DNA of 64,000 nucleotides from NCBI GenBank assembly GCA_029449235.1, contig JANATG010000002.1, forward strand, positions 1,860,001-1,924,000, in the 5' to 3' direction. The stretch comes from Linnemannia schmuckeri (Eukaryota > Mortierellomycota > Mortierellomycetes > Mortierellales > Mortierellaceae). Below, piece by piece: positions 59,034-64,000 of this stretch. A program made the translations under genes and the position numbers. Every line of letters begins with the position of its first letter. Positions within the stretch are counted from its first letter, which is position 1. The notes under the pieces are model-generated. The model did no database searches. It saw only the letters and a list, made by a program, of their open reading frames with translations, and was not told where the DNA came from.

Positions 59034-59301
59034 GTATGAGAGGTGTTGTGAGGATAGGAAGAGAATGGGTGGATGAGGGGAGCGTAGTGCGGTAACAACC
59101 GCAACGGTAAAAGTTGAAGTGTGAAGTCAGAAAGAAGAAAAAGAAAAAGAGGACGCTTACAGGTGGAAAGACCGGCAACACAAAAAAGGGTGCCACCATT
59201 TTGATTTAATTTGATTCCGTTGCAGTGTAGTTAAAACCACAACAGACACCCATTCCACGCGACGCCAACCCAACGGACTTTGCCTCCTTACCCCTCCGTC
59301 C

Positions 59302-61611
59302 ATGTCGGCCGATTCACGTCCCCTGACCATCCACGACCTCTTCTTCAAGGCTTCTTCCTCAACTTCAGTTGCTCAAGACCACGATCACCAACAGGGCGAC
59401 GTCCTCAGTATTGTTGGACAAGTGGTCCACTCCATCAACTCTTCGCGGATCTCTCGTTTGGCAGCAGAACAAGATCAGGAACTGGATCAGGAACTGGACG
59501 GGTTCCCTCTTCACCCAGCCGCTCTATCAACGTTCAAGGCACGCGGCGACGGCTCTCTTCCAGACCAAGTTGTTTGGCTTGGCCCGTTGCAGACTGCAGC
59601 CGATGATCTTGTAGATCTTTCCGCTCGACGGCCTGCTTCCAGGAGCGCGTCTAATACTCGACCCACGTCTGCCAACAACAAGAATCTGAAGGAGCGGAAC
59701 AAACAGGATCATATCGTCGTTATCCTCGACTCTGACGATGAGGAGGAGATGCAAGAGCCACTCACTGCAATCAACGAGCGCCCACTCCAACCAAGCAATA
59801 ATGAACAGGAAGGCAACGACGGAGCATCATCCTGTGTATCATGGTCCGACTCTAACGCATCGCGGTCTGAGACAGAAGAACAATTCGAGGATACACTCCC
59901 GATGACCATTGTCGCAGTCTTACTCCATTTTGCATCTCAACAAAGTGGATTAGCGTTCGCTCAGTCATTCAAGCGCGGTGATGTTGTCGAGGTGACTGGG
60001 GCGTTGATGCTACAGCAGGAATTAGCATGCTCCAGGGTTGTGACATGTGTGGGCATCGCAGGCACAACCTTTTACAGGATATATTCCACTCGCCAGGATA
60101 TGCGGACCGAATTACCCGGTGACCAATTACCAGTCAGGAAACCGCCGGTGCCCGCCAAGAAGTCAACTCCCATCACTGTACCAAGTCGCGGGAAGGGGTC
60201 AACACCCAGCAAGGCGCGCAAGAGATCACGATCGGACACTTCATCAACCTGCGGGAAGGGATCGACGCCCAGTAAGGCGCAGAAGAGATCGCGATTGGGC
60301 ACTGTATCAACCTGCGGGAAGGGATCGACGCCCAGCAGGGCGCAGAAGAGGTCGCGATCGAGCACTGTGGTACTGGACGATGACTCTGATGAAAACGTGG
60401 TATGGATACCGGAGAGCCCAAAGGACAAGAAACGGACAAAGAGGGACGAACAGGGCGTCGACAACTCTTCCGCACCACTGCTCAAGCCTTGGTCGCATCA
60501 GGTTCTCCACTCTGGGGAACTCGACCCGTTGAAGTTCCTTGTTCCAGCACAGAGATGGAAAGGCATTCTGGACAGTCGGATCTCTCGCCTAGGCCCTTTC
60601 GATACGGTTGATTACATATCCAATGTGTGGTGCTCCCTTCCTATAGCACCCTTATCCGCCACATCTATGCCGAGAACATCATCGTCATCTGATGGCAGGA
60701 CTGGCCCAGCGACTGGAGGCAATACCGTAACTCGGCACATTTGCAGGATCAACGCCATCAAACGTGTCCAAATTCGGGCTGTCTGCGCTGAGTGTGAGAA
60801 CGACTACAGGTCCCAGAGATGTATGTTTGGGTGCAGTTCCCGAGAGTGGCGGACGCAGGTTGAGATGGAATGCACGATAGGCGACGGGACGTCTGTTGCT
60901 GAGCTGCGACTCGGCAGTGATCAGGAGGATGTGATGTGGACTCTGTTAGGGTTGAAGGGGTCGAGCAGGGACAGAAGTGGCTGTGAGAATAGCAAAGGTC
61001 GCGCGACATTGGCTGGAAGACGAGACACCAGGGACAGTGTGGGCGATGCTGTGGCTCAGCCAGCAGACCCTCACGAGGAACGTCGAAACAAGGTGCTGCG
61101 AATAGTAGCACGGCGAGGCAACCTCACATACAAGTCTGGCCCTGCTCCAGACCTAACTGCTTCGAGTTCATCAAGGAGCTTACTGCCGAACAAAGAGAAG
61201 GAAAAGGCCAGGGATATAGGCAAGGAGAAGGCCGCTGTTGCCATCGTGCCACAAAAGGGTCACGTTGAGAGTATTGATCTGGATCGATCCCAGCGGGCGA
61301 CAACGGAAGAGAAGCTATGGCTCGACACCTGCACCATCCGCCCTTGGAAGCAACAGTCGTTAATGCTGTACGCGGCTACGTCGCCTTTGGTAGCGATTGG
61401 GTCGGCTCCCCCCCAGCCACCACTCAGCAAAGAGGCGACGAGAAGGAAGACAGTGCCGAAGAAGTCATATGTGCAGATACAAAAATGGAAGAGGATTGAA
61501 ACCCTTATCCGACCACCTCTCATTCTTTGGGCTGTCGCTGCAGAATGGATCCGGCCTCATTTGGAGACCAAAATGCTGCTTAGCCGGCTCCTTCCACAAC
61601 AGCAACAATAA
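59302..61611 (+). CDS. Uncharacterised protein with OB-fold/zinc-ribbon-like C-terminal region
   Basis: Single-exon, 769 residues, start MSADSRPLTIHDLFFK. An N-terminal part has VLSIVGQVVHSI, and LPMTIVAVLLHFASQ with SFKRGDVVEVTGALML looks like an OB-fold strand pattern. The middle is acidic, then come three tandem 20-residue repeats (GKGSTPSKAxKRSR) that are strongly basic and nuclear-signal-like. Near residues 475-545, RICRINAIKRVQIRAVCAEC...RCMFGCSSREWRTQVEM followed by GDGTSVAELRLG and WTLLGL resembles the C-x2-C...C-x3-C ribbon within an OB-fold as in RPA1 or CTC1. A telomere CST-type or other single-strand DNA-binding protein is possible but only a guess. No introns seen, unlike its neighbours. 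Confidence 0.7.
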   Translation: MSADSRPLTIHDLFFKASSSTSVAQDHDHQQGDVLSIVGQVVHSINSSRISRLAAEQDQELDQELDGFPLHPAALSTFKARGDGSLPDQVVWLGPLQTAADDLVDLSARRPASRSASNTRPTSANNKNLKERNKQDHIVVILDSDDEEEMQEPLTAINERPLQPSNNEQEGNDGASSCVSWSDSNASRSETEEQFEDTLPMTIVAVLLHFASQQSGLAFAQSFKRGDVVEVTGALMLQQELACSRVVTCVGIAGTTFYRIYSTRQDMRTELPGDQLPVRKPPVPAKKSTPITVPSRGKGSTPSKARKRSRSDTSSTCGKGSTPSKAQKRSRLGTVSTCGKGSTPSRAQKRSRSSTVVLDDDSDENVVWIPESPKDKKRTKRDEQGVDNSSAPLLKPWSHQVLHSGELDPLKFLVPAQRWKGILDSRISRLGPFDTVDYISNVWCSLPIAPLSATSMPRTSSSSDGRTGPATGGNTVTRHICRINAIKRVQIRAVCAECENDYRSQRCMFGCSSREWRTQVEMECTIGDGTSVAELRLGSDQEDVMWTLLGLKGSSRDRSGCENSKGRATLAGRRDTRDSVGDAVAQPADPHEERRNKVLRIVARRGNLTYKSGPAPDLTASSSSRSLLPNKEKEKARDIGKEKAAVAIVPQKGHVESIDLDRSQRATTEEKLWLDTCTIRPWKQQSLMLYAATSPLVAIGSAPPQPPLSKEATRRKTVPKKSYVQIQKWKRIETLIRPPLILWAVAAEWIRPHLETKMLLSRLLPQQQQ
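60187..60366 (+). repeat. Three 60-bp tandem repeats in coding sequence
   Basis: Three near-identical 60-base units, each containing gggaaggg(g/a)tc(a/g)ac(a/g)ccc, coding GKGSTPSKAxKRSR followed by a short Ser/Thr stretch. The period of 60 keeps the frame. Units 2 and 3 are closer to each other than to unit 1. Confidence 0.85.
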
Positions 61612-61735
61612 CAACCATCATAGCTCACATTCAATGATGTTTATTTACTTCCATTCAAATCTCTGTAGCAAAATAAAATAAGTAAAAAGGATTTGGTGTC
61701 GTTTGCTAGGCTTAGGTTATGTATCTGGTACCAAG

Positions 61736-62674
61736 TTACAAGACGTGCTCACCGCGGTGCTTCTTCTCACTCTTCTGCATGATCTTCAAGAACTCCTCCA
61801 GTGTGATGCGACCGTCGCCTGAGACGTCTCCCTCTGTGATGATCTCATCGATGTCGGCCTAGAAGGATTGAAAAAAAAAGGGTCAAAAAGTATGCTAACG
61901 CATGAGTATAGGCTGCAGACGCTGAGCAATCGATAACAGAGAGGACCCAAATACCCAAATAGCAGATACAAGAATCAAAATAAAATAGAGGGCGACACTT
62001 CCAAATCAAAGAGAAGGAACATATACGAATGAGGACATTCTAGAATAGTATGATAAAAAAAACGAACCTCAGAAAGAACGTTGGGTCCCAACAAGGACTG
62101 GATGGCAGCACGGAGCTCTTGCGAGGAGATGGCGCCAGAACCATCACGGTTGATGGACTGAAAAGCACGACGGTAGGGCTCTTCGGGGTCCTTGGATGTG
62201 TCATTGTTGTAGCGGTTCATGAGGTCGGTGAACTCCTTGAGGTCAATGGCATGGTTAGGGATGCGGATGGATTGCTTGAGTTCCTCGTCGCCCAAAGTCT
62301 ATCGCAAGGTCAGAGAAAGAAAGTCAGAGAGTGTCAGTTGTTGAAAAAGTCGGCGGAGTTTTTTAGCAGTCTTTTCATCAGCAAAACCGATGCCCTTTGG
62401 CACTAATTATTATTCGAAGGTGCCTCACGGTGTCGCTGCAGTAGATAAGTTGCAATTGAATGCAGAAAAGTGGGTTTGGGATACAATAACGCATAGTTGC
62501 AGAAAAGTATCACAACGCGATATGTAGCGTGAGAAAAAAGGTCGAAAGGACAGCCTCTGACAGAATGAGTATGTTTCTTACATTGAGGAAGTTTTGGAAG
62601 ACCGAGGGCTCGATTCTGCCGGTGTTCTGGGGGTCGAAGAGAGCAAATGCCTCCTTGATGTCTTCTGGGCGCAT
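61736..62674 (-). CDS. Calmodulin-like EF-hand protein
   Basis: Exons 62674-62582, 62298-62068 and 61858-61736 give 148 residues, calmodulin length. Start MRPEDIKEAFALFD; the ATG at 63059 upstream is followed by gtaagt but does not join in phase, so it probably lies in a spliced leader. EF3 NRDGSGAISSQEL and EF4 DVSGDGRITLEEF have calcium-coordinating side chains and terminal Glu. EF1 (DPQNTGRIEPSVF) lacks the last Glu and EF2 (IPNHAIDLKEF) is degenerate. So it is calmodulin-like with probably only a C-lobe calcium site, perhaps a myosin light-chain or Cdc31-like regulator. Basic C-terminal KKHRGEHVL is unlike calmodulin. Intact. Confidence 0.83.
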
Positions 62675-63174
62675 GGTTGGTATGGCTGTTATTGAGATGA
62701 AGGGAGTGAGGTGGAAGAGGGAAAAGGGTGGACCTGAGAAGGATGACGGAGTAGTGCGAATAAATGAGAACGGAGGGGCAAGCCGTCTCAAAGCCCAAGG
62801 GGGGAAGGAAAAAAGGAGACAAGAAACAGTCACCCTATCGTGCCATGCACGTGCGGTCGCTAAAAAACGAATGATAAGAAACAAAAACGCGACTGTCGAC
62901 GCGTCGAGGAGCTAAAAGAGCCTATCCACTAAGAACTTCATACTTGCAAGAGAAAATGTGTCCAGGATTTTGCACAACGATGACCCACACTCGTTTCTCA
63001 TTCAAAGACAAAGAAGCACTATCCTCTGAGCGCATGTAGGATGTGTGAGGATACTTACCATGACTTTGTGGGACGATAAGCGCTCTTTCTTTCTTGCTTC
63101 GTGAGAAAAAAAAAAGATCGTAAACTCAGAGAGGATGGCGCCGTACAATTATTGCCACACACAACCACATTTTT

Positions 63175-63178
<4 letters not shown>

Positions 63179-63206
<28 letters not shown>
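63179..63206 (+). repeat. Poly-A tract between divergent genes
   Basis: A run of about 28 A, on the minus strand a T-tract near the leader of the calmodulin-like gene. Confidence 0.6.
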
Positions 63207-63210
<4 letters not shown>

Positions 63211-63483
63211 ACAGTGCGGAGAGGCTAAGTGAAAGGTGCATGGGTAGGGGGCAAGGACTGGGTCCAATGCATGAGAAAACAAACGATGCACCGCTCTCTT
63301 TTGCATAAATATGGAGAGTGAATTATCTCGTCGAACATCATTTCCTTTTCGTTTTTCACCTTCCCCCATTTCACTTTCACCCCCTTTTCAAATCCTCCAT
63401 TCACCATCGTGCTGTCTTCACCTCGCTCAACCAGCTCTCCGCAAACACTTTCCCAACAGAAAAAACTTTCCCTTCGGTCGATA

Positions 63484-64000
63484 ATGGGACTCACCAAGAC
63501 TTACAAGGACGGCGCGACGCCAACTGTCTGTATCATCGGCGCTGGGTAAGTTTTCTTCCTTTTGCACAATTTTATCGCGTAGATTAACTCGGCCAGGAAC
63601 CTCGCCATCATCTGCTTGCTTCATTCCGTCTCGTCCATCCAACTGCTTTACGTCTAACATACTCTCTGACTACTGCTGAATGTGCTCTTGGATAGATTCT
63701 CGGGCATGTGTGCCGCTATTCGTCTCCAGACCCAGCTCAACCTCAAGACATACATCATCTTTGAGCTGGAACCTGAACTCGGTGGCACTTGGTGGTCCAA
63801 CACCTACCCAGGTTGTGCCTGTGATGTCCAATCCATCATCTACCAATTTTCGTTTGAGCCCAATTATGAATGGAGCAAGACGTAAGCTACTCTGCCCTTC
63901 TCTTGCTTGTTTTCTATACTTCCTGTTCCCCTTCGTCTCTTTCCTTTACTATCTATTTTCTGTTACTAATCCTTGGTTTCCATGCATCTGTACGCACCAC
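63484..64000 (+). CDS. Flavin-containing monooxygenase (Baeyer-Villiger type), 5' part only
   Basis: FAD/NADPH monooxygenase of the BVMO/FMO family; the rest lies outside the window. Exon 1 is 63484-63545 (MGLTKTYKDGATPTVCIIGAG) and exon 2 is 63696-63881, with an intron splitting the FAD Rossmann motif G-x-G-x-x-G (GAG then FSG). Exon 2 shows FELEPELGGTWWSNTYPGCACDV, a GGTW-N-YPG signature of BVMOs, and IYQFSFEPNYEWSKT before a gtaagc donor. No signal peptide. Substrate unknown. The window ends in the next intron, which is CT-rich. Confidence 0.85.

Noticed and set aside
1..64000. CRISPR arrays, tRNA or rRNA genes
   Set aside because: No regularly spaced direct repeats or tRNA-like B-box with cloverleaf were found by eye; U2 is the only RNA gene I could support.

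Overview
This is nuclear DNA from a filamentous early-diverging fungus, most likely a Mortierellaceae member (Mortierella, Linnemannia or Podila group). The evidence is many short phase-conserved GT-AG introns, CT-rich leaders, roughly even base composition, low-complexity Ser/Gln/Asn stretches in regulators, and gene content typical of oleaginous Mortierellomycota (DGAT2 acyltransferase, Cho2 methyltransferase, uL11, Sla2, Ubp8/USP22). The taxonomic placement is inference. Almost all genes are split, so gene models below were built by joining frames at GT-AG (occasionally GC-AG) junctions.

Left arm, 1-15.4 kb: an old-yellow-enzyme-like flavoenzyme with a frameshift and altered active site, then a small MoaD/MOCS2A sulfur-carrier gene. 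After these comes a mobile-element island. Two paralogous ~4.66-kb units in the same orientation (about 3059-7722 and 10745-15404) each encode an unusual ~1,350-residue protein. Its N-terminus resembles an XPG/FEN1 5'-nuclease (PIN-like) domain, and its C-terminus carries a Fanzor/TnpB-like split RuvC nuclease with the OrfB-type zinc ribbon. Both copies are damaged by independent stops, frameshifts or splice loss. Both also share conserved non-coding 5' and 3' blocks. Between them, on the opposite strand, lies a MULE (Mutator-like) transposase with its DDE triad and SWIM zinc finger.

Right arm, 15.4-64 kb: dense, mostly intact housekeeping genes. In order they are mitochondrial ribosomal uS13m, the SAGA deubiquitinase Ubp8/USP22 (minus), a CLEC16A/Ema-type protein, a Cdc4/Fbxw7-like F-box WD40 protein (minus), and a WD40-inositol polyphosphate 5-phosphatase. 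These are followed by Cho2, a DUF4743 Nudix hydrolase, a zeta-crystallin-like quinone oxidoreductase, ribosomal protein uL11, DGAT2, U2 snRNA (minus), and a small unknown protein. The series ends with Sla2/HIP1R, a Gln-rich coiled-coil protein (minus), a possible OB-fold/zinc-ribbon protein with 60-bp coding repeats, a calmodulin-like protein (minus), and the 5' end of a flavin monooxygenase that runs off the window.

The strongest candidate for an undescribed system is the XPG-like nuclease fused to a Fanzor-like nuclease, with a 3' non-coding block that looks better conserved than the coding sequence and could be a guide-RNA or element-end sequence. Cho2 has a second anomaly: its best splice model creates an in-frame TAA. 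All family assignments come from reading motifs by eye; no searches were run.
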